A DNA stretch of 56,575 nt, taken from Gallionella sp. (GTDB taxonomy: Bacteria; Pseudomonadota; Gammaproteobacteria; Burkholderiales; Gallionellaceae). The stretch is taken from positions 1 to 56,575 of the forward strand of contig JAQTYN010000020.1 of assembly GCA_028688275.1 (NCBI GenBank), given 5' to 3'. Below, one piece after another: positions 49,633-56,575 of this stretch (within the stretch, counting starts at the first letter, position 1; each line of letters opens with the position of its first letter). The notes under the pieces are model-generated. The model worked only from the letters and a program-made list of their open reading frames with translations, was not told where the DNA came from and made no database searches. A program made the translations under genes and the position numbers.

Positions 49633-50592
49633 TTACCTTCCGTTGTAGCGTATGGAATCCAACACTTTAATGACGGTTCTAACAGGCACTTCACCAACCA
49701 CGGTAAACAGATGGTTTTTGACCACTTTATGATAGAGATGCAGTGCCCCCCTATCCGTCAAATTTTCATTATCGTCGTCATCTTGATCGCAGGGTTCAAC
49801 AAAAACCGAAATACTACTGAGTCCATCTGAATACACCATCTGAGTGACGGGCGCATGCTTGCCTGTCATAGGACGTTGAATTTCTTTAATTTTATTAAAT
49901 CCCGTCGGCAAAGCATCCACCACCCAGCCACTTTTAAATGGGCGTTCAGGTACCGCGCTTTCTGCTGGTGTTAAATTAAAGGATTTTTCTTGCTGAGGTG
50001 GTGCGACCCAAGAACGATCAATTTTTCCGCCGATTTGAAGCTCGGTGAAGGCGTACTTCTCTACGATACGGTTTTTATCATTCACAATAACTGATTTAAG
50101 CAACAAACCAGAGTCACTGTGTACCCACATTTTTTGCATGTAGCGATAATTATCTTTTGGTTTAAAAACAATTACTTGCGTATCAAATCCAGCCACTTTT
50201 TCACTACCAGCCGGTTCCATCAGATAGTTTTTATTAAGGGAGTCCACTTGTGCTGAAAGCAATACAGGGAATCGGCCAAATTTTTGAGCACTATTCTCTT
50301 GTTGATTCTGATGGTTTCCATACCACCAAGACAAACCATGATGACGAATAACCTCTCGATTGGTTCCATCCAACAGGGTTAGCTTTTCATACTCACCTTC
50401 GGCGGTTACGAGATGCGAAATTTTTATTTTTTCAATATGCCTGTCATATTCATGCACAAACACGCCACTATAGTCGGTTTGATGTTTGGCAAAAGCCATG
50501 GTCTTTAACCATGCTTGAGAAGCGGGATCTTCTGCGGCTAAAAGGACAGTATGGACATATAACACACCAAACAATGCAACAACCAATCTCAT
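49633..50592 (-). CDS. rseB: RseB/MucB periplasmic regulator of sigma-E
   Basis: 319 residues from the ATG at 50592, which overlaps the rseA stop by four bases (ATGA); a GTG two codons earlier is also open. Signal peptide RLVVALFGVLYVHTVLLAAE. The large domain has TDYSGVFVHEYDRHIEKIKI (near 40) and the small domain DGLSSISVFVEP (near 250), as in RseB. It binds RseA and senses mislocalised LPS or lipoproteins. Confidence 0.9.
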   Translation of the reverse strand: MRLVVALFGVLYVHTVLLAAEDPASQAWLKTMAFAKHQTDYSGVFVHEYDRHIEKIKISHLVTAEGEYEKLTLLDGTNREVIRHHGLSWWYGNHQNQQENSAQKFGRFPVLLSAQVDSLNKNYLMEPAGSEKVAGFDTQVIVFKPKDNYRYMQKMWVHSDSGLLLKSVIVNDKNRIVEKYAFTELQIGGKIDRSWVAPPQQEKSFNLTPAESAVPERPFKSGWVVDALPTGFNKIKEIQRPMTGKHAPVTQMVYSDGLSSISVFVEPCDQDDDDNENLTDRGALHLYHKVVKNHLFTVVGEVPVRTVIKVLDSIRYNGR

Positions 50593-51086
50593 TGGCACTT
50601 TCCATCTTGGCGGTCAACGCGAGGATGATACGCGGCACTACTAATATCGGTACTGGTCGAGTACTCCTGATGGGCGTTTAGGTAATCATTGGATTGTGGC
50701 TGGATCTGCCAGCTGGCGGCGTGCATCGCGCTTGCTTGAATCGCCATTTGCGCAGGTGCACCTTCTGGACTGATTTGTACAGACATCCATGCCACCACAC
50801 TAACCGCTAACACGGATGCGGCTGCGGACAAAGCAAATACGCGGACTTTTTGTTTTAACGCATGAGTACGAGGGGCAAAAATCGTAGGCTCTTCTAGCAT
50901 TTTTTCAGCAACAACATTGCTTACATCACGGTGTATATATTCGGGTTGGCGTAAAACATCGCCAATAAGGTGATAGAGTACCCAGTCACTTTGGCTATCA
51001 TTGTCCTGTTTCAACTGATCAAACAAAATATCAGTTTCATCTTCAAACAACTCACCATCCATTAGAGCCGAAATTTTACTATTCAT
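50589..51086 (-). CDS. rseA: Anti-sigma-E factor RseA/MucA
   Basis: 165 residues: N-terminal anti-sigma domain (MNSKISALMDGELFEDETDI; SDWVLYHLIGDVLRQPEYIH), membrane helix at about 77-97 (VFALSAAASVLAVSVVAWMS) and a short periplasmic C-terminus. It would hold RpoE at the membrane until cut by DegS- and RseP-type proteases. It is 6 bp from rpoE. Confidence 0.9.
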   Translation of the reverse strand: MNSKISALMDGELFEDETDILFDQLKQDNDSQSDWVLYHLIGDVLRQPEYIHRDVSNVVAEKMLEEPTIFAPRTHALKQKVRVFALSAAASVLAVSVVAWMSVQISPEGAPAQMAIQASAMHAASWQIQPQSNDYLNAHQEYSTSTDISSAAYHPRVDRQDGKCQ

Positions 51087-51092
51087 ATACTT

Positions 51093-51692
51093 TCACCAAC
51101 GATTACCTTTACTGGTTTCTAACAAGGGACGCAGTTTCTCCGCGACAGCCTCACGCGCACGGAAAATTCTAGATCGTACCGTACCAATTGGACAATTCAT
51201 CACTTCCGCGATTTCTTCGTAACTCAAGCCTTCTATTTCACGCAGCGTCAACGCACTACGCAAGTCTTCAGGCAACTGTTGCAATGTAGCTTGCACGACA
51301 TCGACAACTTGTTTGCTCATGAGTTCATTTTCTGGCGTAGAAACTTCACGCAACAACGACGCTTCTTCAAAACCCTCTGACTCTTCCGCATCAAAATCCG
51401 AATTAGTAATCGGACGACGCTTGTTTGCCATCAAATGATTCTTCGCCGTATTGATCCCAATACGATATAACCAAGTGTAAAACGCACTCTCACCACGAAA
51501 TCCTGGTAAAGCGCGATACGCCTTGATAAACGCATCTTGCGTAACATCTTCCGCCTCCGCCGAATCGCGTACAAAGCGCGAGATTAACCGCCCTAATCTG
51601 CGTTGGTATTTGGATACCAGCAAATTAAAGGCATGCTTATCGCCACGCTGTACGCGTTCGACCAACTGCTGATCAACTTCCTTGTCTGACAT
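51093..51692 (-). CDS. rpoE: Extracytoplasmic-function sigma factor RpoE/AlgU
   Basis: 199 residues from the ATG at 51692 (MSDKEVDQQLVERVQRGDKH, the family start); the open frame to 51782 has no support. Region 2: FNLLVSKYQRRLGRLISRFV and DAFIKAYRALPGFRGESAFY; region 4: LREIEGLSYEEIAEVMNCPI then GTVRSRIFRAREA. It directs envelope-stress transcription. A 19-base hairpin (CCCGCA-7-TGCGGG, 51723-51741) lies in the leader. No classical sigma-E promoter (GGAACTT...) is obvious upstream. Confidence 0.95.
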   Translation of the reverse strand: MSDKEVDQQLVERVQRGDKHAFNLLVSKYQRRLGRLISRFVRDSAEAEDVTQDAFIKAYRALPGFRGESAFYTWLYRIGINTAKNHLMANKRRPITNSDFDAEESEGFEEASLLREVSTPENELMSKQVVDVVQATLQQLPEDLRSALTLREIEGLSYEEIAEVMNCPIGTVRSRIFRAREAVAEKLRPLLETSKGNRW

Positions 51693-51879
51693 TCCCTGAG
51701 CGAGTCCAATTATTGTTATATCCCGCAGGTTTTTTGCGGGAGTCGAAGTATAACCGTAAGGGCTGCCATGAACCAGCCTCAAATCAATGAAAATCGTTCT
51801 ACAGCAGCCTTTAACAGTAGATTCTGGGGTTGATCGTCAAAAATCCGTGAGTAAGCGTAAGGAGGGGCTTAGTCAATAG

Positions 51880-51885
51880 TATAAT
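51880..51885 (+). promoter_or_regulatory. Probable -10 element of purL
   Basis: A perfect TATAAT lies 35 bp before the purL start in the divergent rpoE-purL region. The -35 region (near 51857) is weak (GTAAGG). Confidence 0.5.
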
Positions 51886-51919
51886 TGCGCCCCGAATTTA
51901 TATTTCTTACGCCACTGCT

Positions 51920-54900
51920 ATGTCAAAAGTCTTGCTCGGCTCTGCTGCCTTATCTGCCTTCCGTTTAGAAAAACTCCGTACCGCTTTGCAAACCACCGCG
52001 CCTAATGTCACGCTGGTCGGCACGCGCTTTTGTTATTTTTGCGCGGGTGAAGTCGCGGATGCTGCTCTAATAAACAAAGTGTTGGGTTTGGATGGCACGG
52101 CAACCGCCGAAGCGGATTGCCAATCGGTGCTGGTTGTGCCGCGTTTGGGCACGATTTCGCCGTGGTCAACCAAGGCAACCGACATTGCGCGCCATTGCGG
52201 ATTGGACAGCCTCGAACGCATCGAACGCGGCGTGGTGTATTACCTGCAAGCGGCGACGACCTTAGACGCAGCCGCCTTGTCCGCCGTCGCGGCGGTACTG
52301 CATGACCGCATGACGGAATCGGTGTTATGGGCGGCGGATGCGGGTGCGGCGGAAAAAATCTTCCGACATCACGCCCCGCAACCCCTTGAAACGGTGGATA
52401 TTTTGCAAGGAGGTGCGGCAGCATTGGAACACGCCAATCGCGAAATGGGCTTGGCATTGTCTGCGGATGAGATTGATTATTTGGTGGAAAATTTCCAAAA
52501 ATTGCAGCGCAACCCGACTGACGTGGAACTGATGATGTTCGCGCAAGCCAATTCCGAGCATTGCCGCCACAAAATTTTCAACGCGGATTGGGTCATTGAT
52601 GGCGAAGTGCAAGATATTTCGCTGTTCAACATGATTCGCAACACCCACAAACTCAATCCACAAGGCACGGTGGTGGCGTATTCCGACAATTCTTCCGTCA
52701 TCAAAGGCGCGGAAATTGAGCGGTTTTACCCACGGGCGGGCGGCGATTACGCCTTTAGTACCGAATTGATGCACACCTTGATGAAGGTCGAAACGCATAA
52801 TCACCCCACCGCCATTGCCCCGTTTGCGGGTGCGGCAACAGGTTCGGGCGGTGAAATCCGTGATGAAGGCGCGACGGGGAGTGGTTCTAAACCTAAAGCG
52901 GGATTGACAGGATTTTCGGTGTCGAATTTGAATATTCCAGGATTTGAACAACCTTGGGAATGCGCGCACCCTCTCCCTAGCCCTCTCCCACTCGTGGGAG
53001 AGGGGACTGTGGCAGTGGGAAATGTAACGGACTCCCCTCGCCCGCTGGCGGGAGAGGGGCAGGGGGAGAGGGTTGCGCAGCAGTACGGAAAACCCTCCCG
53101 CATCGTCACAGCCTTGCAAATTATGATCGACGGCCCTTTAGGCGGCGCGGCGTTTAACAATGAGTTTGGTCGTCCGAATTTGACGGGCTATTTCCGCACC
53201 TTTGAAGAACAAGTCGGCGGCGAAATGCGCGGGTATCACAAGCCCATTATGTTGGCGGGCGGCGTGGGCAATATCTCGGACGGGCATACCCACAAACACG
53301 ACTTGCCTGTCGGCGCGTTGCTGATTCACTTGGGCGGGCCTGGGATGTTGATTGGCTTGGGCGGCGGCGCGGCTTCTAGCATGGACACGGGCAGCAATGC
53401 GGAAAATCTGGATTTTGACTCGGTGCAGCGCGGCAATCCTGAAATGCAACGCCGTGCGCAAGAGGTCATCGACCGTTGTTGGCAGTTGGGCACAAATAAT
53501 CCTATCTTGTCGATTCACGACGTGGGCGCGGGCGGGATGTCCAACGCCTTGCCTGAATTGGTACACGGCGGCGGACGCGGGGCGCGCTTTGAATTGCGCC
53601 GCATTCCGTTGGACGAAACAGGCATGTCGCCGCGCCAAATTTGGTGTAATGAATCGCAAGAACGCTATGTCTTGGCGATTCCGCCCGAACGCTTGGACGA
53701 ATTCCGCGCCTTCTGCGAACGCGAACGCTGCCCGTTTGAAGTGGTCGGCGTGGCGGTGGAAGAAGACCAACTGACTGTTTTTGATGCCGAATTTAACAAC
53801 GAATCGGTGAATATGCCGCTGTCGGTGTTGTTGGGCAAACCGCCGAAAATGACCCGCAATGTCGTGCGTGAAACGCCAAAAGTTGCCGCATTCGATACGC
53901 AAGCGATTGATTTAAAAGATGCCATCAACCGCGTGTTGCACCTACCCAGCGTGGCGAACAAAACCTTTTTGATTAGCATCGGCGACCGCACTGTCGGCGG
54001 CATGACCGCCCGCGACCAGATGGTCGGCCCGTGGCAAACGCCTGTGGCGGATGTCGCTGTGTCTTTGATGGGCTTCAACACCTATCGCGCCGAAGCCTAC
54101 GCTTTGGGCGAACGCACGCCGTTGGCACTGATTAACGCCCCCGCGTCGGGACGCATGGCGATAGGCGAGGCGATTACCAACATCGCCGCCGCGCCAATTG
54201 AAAAACTCAACGACATCAAACTCTCCGCCAACTGGATGGCAGCGGCGGGACACCACGGCGAAGATGCCGCGCTGTTTGACACCGTGCGCGCCGTTGGCAT
54301 GGAACTGTGCCCGCAACTGGGGATTAGCATTCCTGTGGGCAAGGATTCTATGTCCATGAAGACGACTTGGCAGGACGATGGCGAACGCAAAGAAGTTATC
54401 GCCCCGTTGTCGCTGATTATCACCGCCTTCGCGCCGTGCCCCGATGCGCGCCGCACGTTGACTCCGCTGTTGGCGAACGCTGCCGACACCACGTTGTTGC
54501 TGGTGGATTTGGGTCAAGGCAAAGCGCGCATGGGCGGTTCGGCGTTGGCGCAGGTGTATAAACAAGTGGGCAATGTCGCGCCAGATGTGGATGAAGCCGC
54601 TGTGTTGAAAGCCTTTTTCGACTGGATTCAAGCCTTGAATGCCGATGGCAAATTGTTGGCATACCACGACCGCTCCGACGGCGGCGCGCTGGTTTCCTTG
54701 TGCGAAATGGCGTTCGCTACGCACACTGGCTTGAACATCGACCTGCCCGATGGCGATGCCTTGGCGCAATTGTTTAACGAAGAACTTGGCGCGGTGATCC
54801 AAGTCCGCAACGCCGACCTCGCCGCCGTGTTGTCCAGCGCGCAAGCGGTTGGGCTGAATCACGTTGCCGCCATCGCCACCTTGTCAGCAGATGACCAAAT

Positions 54901-55870
54901 TCGCATCACGCAAAACGGCGCGACCTTGTTCACCGACAGCCGTGTGAATTTGCAACGCGCTTGGTCGGCAACCACCTACCAACTGCAAAAATTGCGCGAC
55001 AACCCCGCGTGCGCGCAGCAAGAATTCGACAACTTGCTCAACGCTGCCGACACGGGCTTACACGTCAAATTAACCTACGACCAAAACGCCGCGCCCGCGC
55101 AATACGATGCCCGCCCACGCATCGCCATCCTGCGCGAGCAAGGCGTGAACGGACAAGTCGAAATGGCCGCCGCGTTTGACCGCGCAGGCTTCGCCGCCGT
55201 CGATGTCCACATGAGCGACATCATCAGCGGACGTGTGTCGTTGCGCGACTTTAAAGGCTTCGCGGCTTGCGGCGGTTTCTCCTACGGCGACGTGCTGGGC
55301 GCAGGCGAAGGCTGGGCAAAATCCATCCTGCTCAACCCCCGCGCCCGCGCTGAATTTGAAGCGTTTTTCCAACGCCAAGACACCTTCGCGCTGGGCGTGT
55401 GCAACGGTTGCCAGATGATGAGCAACCTGCACGAAATCATCCCAGGCGCGGAACACTGGGCGCACTTCGGACGCAACCAATCCGAACAATTTGAAGCCCG
55501 CTTCGTCATGGTCGAAGTGCAAGCCTCCCCGTCGATTTTCTTCCACGGCATGGCAGGCAGCCAAATGCCCATCGTCGTCGCCCACGGCGAAGGCTATGCG
55601 GATTTTGCCAACGACGCGCAAGCCGCCGCCAATGTGACGCTGCGCTATATCGACGCAGGCGGCAATCCCACGGAAAATTATCCGCATAATCCGAATGGCT
55701 CGCCGCAAGGGATCACGGGTCTGACCACACCAGATGGTCGCTTCAGCATTATGATGCCCCACCCCGAACGCGTCTTCCGCGCCGTACAAAACTCATGGTA
55801 TCCAAGCGATTGGACGGAAAATGGGGCTTGGTTGAAGATGTTTGAAAATGCGAGGAAGTGGGTGGGGTAA
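51920..55870 (+). CDS. purL: Phosphoribosylformylglycinamidine synthase (PurL, fused form) with in-frame palindromic insertion
   Basis: 1316 residues, fused large type. It converts FGAR, glutamine and ATP to FGAM in purine synthesis. The N-terminal PurS-like region is followed by a linker, the FGAM synthetase halves ([15 protein letters not shown] near 210; [20 protein letters not shown] near 290; [20 protein letters not shown] near 325; [11 protein letters not shown] near 806) and a C-terminal glutamine amidotransferase (GVCNGCQMM with catalytic Cys; MMPHPERVF with His). Between FEQPWE (ends residue 347) and [11 protein letters not shown] about 40 extra residues ([26 protein letters not shown]) are encoded by a CCCTCTCCC-type palindrome; I expect only about two residues there. 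All other motifs are intact, so the enzyme probably tolerates the insertion. Confidence 0.96.
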   Translation: MSKVLLGSAALSAFRLEKLRTALQTTAPNVTLVGTRFCYFCAGEVADAALINKVLGLDGTATAEADCQSVLVVPRLGTISPWSTKATDIARHCGLDSLERIERGVVYYLQAATTLDAAALSAVAAVLHDRMTESVLWAADAGAAEKIFRHHAPQPLETVDILQGGAAALEHANREMGLALSADEIDYLVENFQKLQRNPTDVELMMFAQANSEHCRHKIFNADWVIDGEVQDISLFNMIRNTHKLNPQGTVVAYSDNSSVIKGAEIERFYPRAGGDYAFSTELMHTLMKVETHNHPTAIAPFAGAATGSGGEIRDEGATGSGSKPKAGLTGFSVSNLNIPGFEQPWECAHPLPSPLPLVGEGTVAVGNVTDSPRPLAGEGQGERVAQQYGKPSRIVTALQIMIDGPLGGAAFNNEFGRPNLTGYFRTFEEQVGGEMRGYHKPIMLAGGVGNISDGHTHKHDLPVGALLIHLGGPGMLIGLGGGAASSMDTGSNAENLDFDSVQRGNPEMQRRAQEVIDRCWQLGTNNPILSIHDVGAGGMSNALPELVHGGGRGARFELRRIPLDETGMSPRQIWCNESQERYVLAIPPERLDEFRAFCERERCPFEVVGVAVEEDQLTVFDAEFNNESVNMPLSVLLGKPPKMTRNVVRETPKVAAFDTQAIDLKDAINRVLHLPSVANKTFLISIGDRTVGGMTARDQMVGPWQTPVADVAVSLMGFNTYRAEAYALGERTPLALINAPASGRMAIGEAITNIAAAPIEKLNDIKLSANWMAAAGHHGEDAALFDTVRAVGMELCPQLGISIPVGKDSMSMKTTWQDDGERKEVIAPLSLIITAFAPCPDARRTLTPLLANAADTTLLLVDLGQGKARMGGSALAQVYKQVGNVAPDVDEAAVLKAFFDWIQALNADGKLLAYHDRSDGGALVSLCEMAFATHTGLNIDLPDGDALAQLFNEELGAVIQVRNADLAAVLSSAQAVGLNHVAAIATLSADDQIRITQNGATLFTDSRVNLQRAWSATTYQLQKLRDNPACAQQEFDNLLNAADTGLHVKLTYDQNAAPAQYDARPRIAILREQGVNGQVEMAAAFDRAGFAAVDVHMSDIISGRVSLRDFKGFAACGGFSYGDVLGAGEGWAKSILLNPRARAEFEAFFQRQDTFALGVCNGCQMMSNLHEIIPGAEHWAHFGRNQSEQFEARFVMVEVQASPSIFFHGMAGSQMPIVVAHGEGYADFANDAQAAANVTLRYIDAGGNPTENYPHNPNGSPQGITGLTTPDGRFSIMMPHPERVFRAVQNSWYPSDWTENGAWLKMFENARKWVG
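52961..53083. repeat. CCCTCTCCC-type palindromic repeat inside purL (in frame, 123 bp)
   Basis: Outer arms: TGCGCGCACCCTCTCCC on the left, GGGAGAGGGTTGCGCA on the right. Module A has the hairpin CCCTCTCCCAC-TC-GTGGGAGAGGGGACTG; module B has CTCCCCTCGCCCGC-TG-GCGGGAGAGGGG. The segment from the codon after PWE to the codon before YGKP is exactly 41 codons. It has no stop in the host frame. Confidence 0.85.
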
Positions 55871-55994
55871 GGCTGGGAAGGGGTAAGGGAGAAGAGGGAA
55901 GGGGGTGAAATGTACGCATTGCGCCGAATGATTTTCCCCCGTTATGCCGAAGATTGATACATACGGCGCATTAACGAACGCGCCGCACCATGCT

Positions 55995-56465
55995 TTAAAA
56001 TAGAACGGTACGGATGAGTTTACTCCAGAAGTCATGTTTCCTCCAATCGCTTGCACTGGCTCCCGAAATCATGTGCTTCACGTTCCCTCGCATAGACTTA
56101 AACTCTTCGAGGAGTTCGCCTCCCGTCACGTTCGCAGCACCACGAGCCAAGAGCTTCGTGAAGGAAGCCAATAGCGCAAACGTAAAGACTACTGCCGCGT
56201 ATACAGCCATAAAATCGGCGACTCCTGTTGGGGGAAGTATGCTCTTGATCATCAAGAAGAGTTCACTCCCAACGGCTTGGCTGCTGATGGCTAGGAAGAT
56301 GCTCGCGATTGCAGCCTTCGTAAGCATCTTGCCAGTATAAAGGTAGTACAAGCTGTACAGAGCCGAAACTTGCGCAACTGCGACGGTCACTGCTGCACCA
56401 GGCAACAGAGCACCAATCGCGACAGTAACGAGCGAAGCCGAGATAATCTTATAGATACGGCACAA
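55995..56465 (-). CDS. Hypothetical membrane protein, probably 5'-truncated at the IS630 element
   Basis: 156 residues from a TTG at 56465; no ATG lies before the frame's upstream stop near 56498, and the frame continues open through about ten more codons (FLAKKVQTL...). Four hydrophobic segments are seen (SLVTVAIGALLPGAAVTVAV; AAIASIFLAISSQAVGSELF; VADFMAVYAAVVFTFALLAS), then a charged C-terminus. I do not recognise it. The upstream end coincides with the left side of the IS630 copy and with the 33-bp motif, so the first codons may be IS sequence and the original start lost. Confidence 0.5.
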   Translation of the reverse strand: MCRIYKIISASLVTVAIGALLPGAAVTVAVAQVSALYSLYYLYTGKMLTKAAIASIFLAISSQAVGSELFLMIKSILPPTGVADFMAVYAAVVFTFALLASFTKLLARGAANVTGGELLEEFKSMRGNVKHMISGASASDWRKHDFWSKLIRTVLF

Positions 56466-56481
56466 TAAAGTTTGAACTTTT
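56449..56481 (-). repeat. 33-bp motif copy 2, beside the IS630 gene
   Basis: On the minus strand AAAAGTTCAAAC, nine bases, CCGTATCTATAA, matching 210-242. It stands between the truncated membrane-protein gene and the IS630 transposase start, pointing away from the transposase. Confidence 0.5.
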
Positions 56482-56505
56482 TTGGCTAAAAACTGTCAGA
56501 CACTT

Positions 56506-56575
56506 ATGGACAAAGAAGACGCAAGAAATCAAACATTGGAGCAATTGCACGAACGGCGTAAGCAAGTAGTGCGCA
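56506..56575 (+). CDS. IS630-family transposase, N-terminal fragment (runs out of the window)
   Basis: The ATG at 56506 opens MDKEDARNQTLEQLHERRKQ then VVR to the window end. This is the N-terminus typical of IS630-family transposases (MDKEDARxQTPEQLHERRKQVVRLHxxG), before their helix-turn-helix. Catalytic DDE residues lie beyond the window. IS630 elements insert at TA. The element's left end must lie between here and the truncated gene, near 56449-56500. Confidence 0.75.
   Translation, partial: MDKEDARNQTLEQLHERRKQVVR

Noticed and set aside
51693..51919. A sigma-E autoregulated promoter before rpoE
   Set aside because: I could not find a convincing GGAACTT-N16-TCTGA match; a sigma-70-like TTGACG lies further upstream but is not strong enough to call.
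52325..53119. 264-codon open frame antisense to purL, and others up to 306 codons nearby
   Set aside because: purL is unmistakable on the plus strand; long antisense frames are expected from its codon bias and GC content.

Overview
The window comes from a proteobacterial chromosome, most likely a gammaproteobacterium. The evidence is a complete rpoE-rseA-rseB-rseC-degP (algU-mucABCD) envelope-stress operon, a full-length fused PurL, MSHA-type minor pilin genes in the order C-D-O-P-Q, an algC-type phosphohexomutase and a FadE/FadD-like pair. Base composition is near-balanced by eye, except for one clearly AT-rich foreign gene around 38.1-39.0 kb. Genus cannot be read from the sequence. Both ends are mobile: the left edge is the 3' end of an IS110-family transposase gene and the right edge is the first codons of an IS630-family transposase.

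Layout: 0.3-2.0 kb, a small PstS-like periplasmic protein and a porin. 2.1-6.8 kb, an acyl-CoA ligase, a FadE-like protein that has lost its central catalytic region, and a nitronate-monooxygenase-family flavoprotein. 7.1-10.1 kb, a STAND-type NTPase with TPR-like repeats, translationally coupled to a small protein that carries the same short Gly/Asn-rich motif. 10.3-11.7 kb, a 54-residue ORF coupled to an orphan MacB/FtsX-type permease. 11.7-18.0 kb, a heavy-metal RND efflux operon with a DUF3240 gene. 18.1-21.4 kb, algC/manB-like, a HAD phosphatase, ispD and tRNA-Ser(GGA). 21.7-27.7 kb, a second STAND/TPR protein, ComEC and an orphan MoxR. 28-34.8 kb, MshQ-like and four minor prepilins. 34.9-37.5 kb, DUF2062 and TypA/BipA. 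37.6-39.3 kb, a decayed tyrosine-recombinase fragment, nested palindromes and an AT-rich unknown gene. 39.4-46.4 kb, a Cus-type copper/silver operon (CusA, CusB, CusC, lipoprotein, CusF-like, DUF2946-like). 46.4-47.6 kb, an amidase with a holin-like membrane protein. 47.8-51.7 kb, the sigma-E operon. 51.9-55.9 kb, purL. 56.0-56.6 kb, a membrane-protein gene cut short at the IS630 element.

The least ordinary feature is a set of dispersed palindromic repeats. GC-rich CCCTCTCCC-type palindromes sit in frame inside two unrelated coding sequences, purL and cusA, where they add about 40 residues without breaking the frame. This resembles the in-frame palindromic elements known from Rickettsia. A second family (core GAGCTTGTCGAA) forms paired, BIME-like arrays whose outer arms vary but stay self-complementary. 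A third element (142 bp, 10-bp terminal inverted repeats, TTA duplication) sits exactly at the stop codon of the MshQ-like gene. Other items worth a second look are the catalytically gutted FadE homologue, the STAND/TPR two-gene cassette and the recombinase remnant beside an AT-rich cargo gene.
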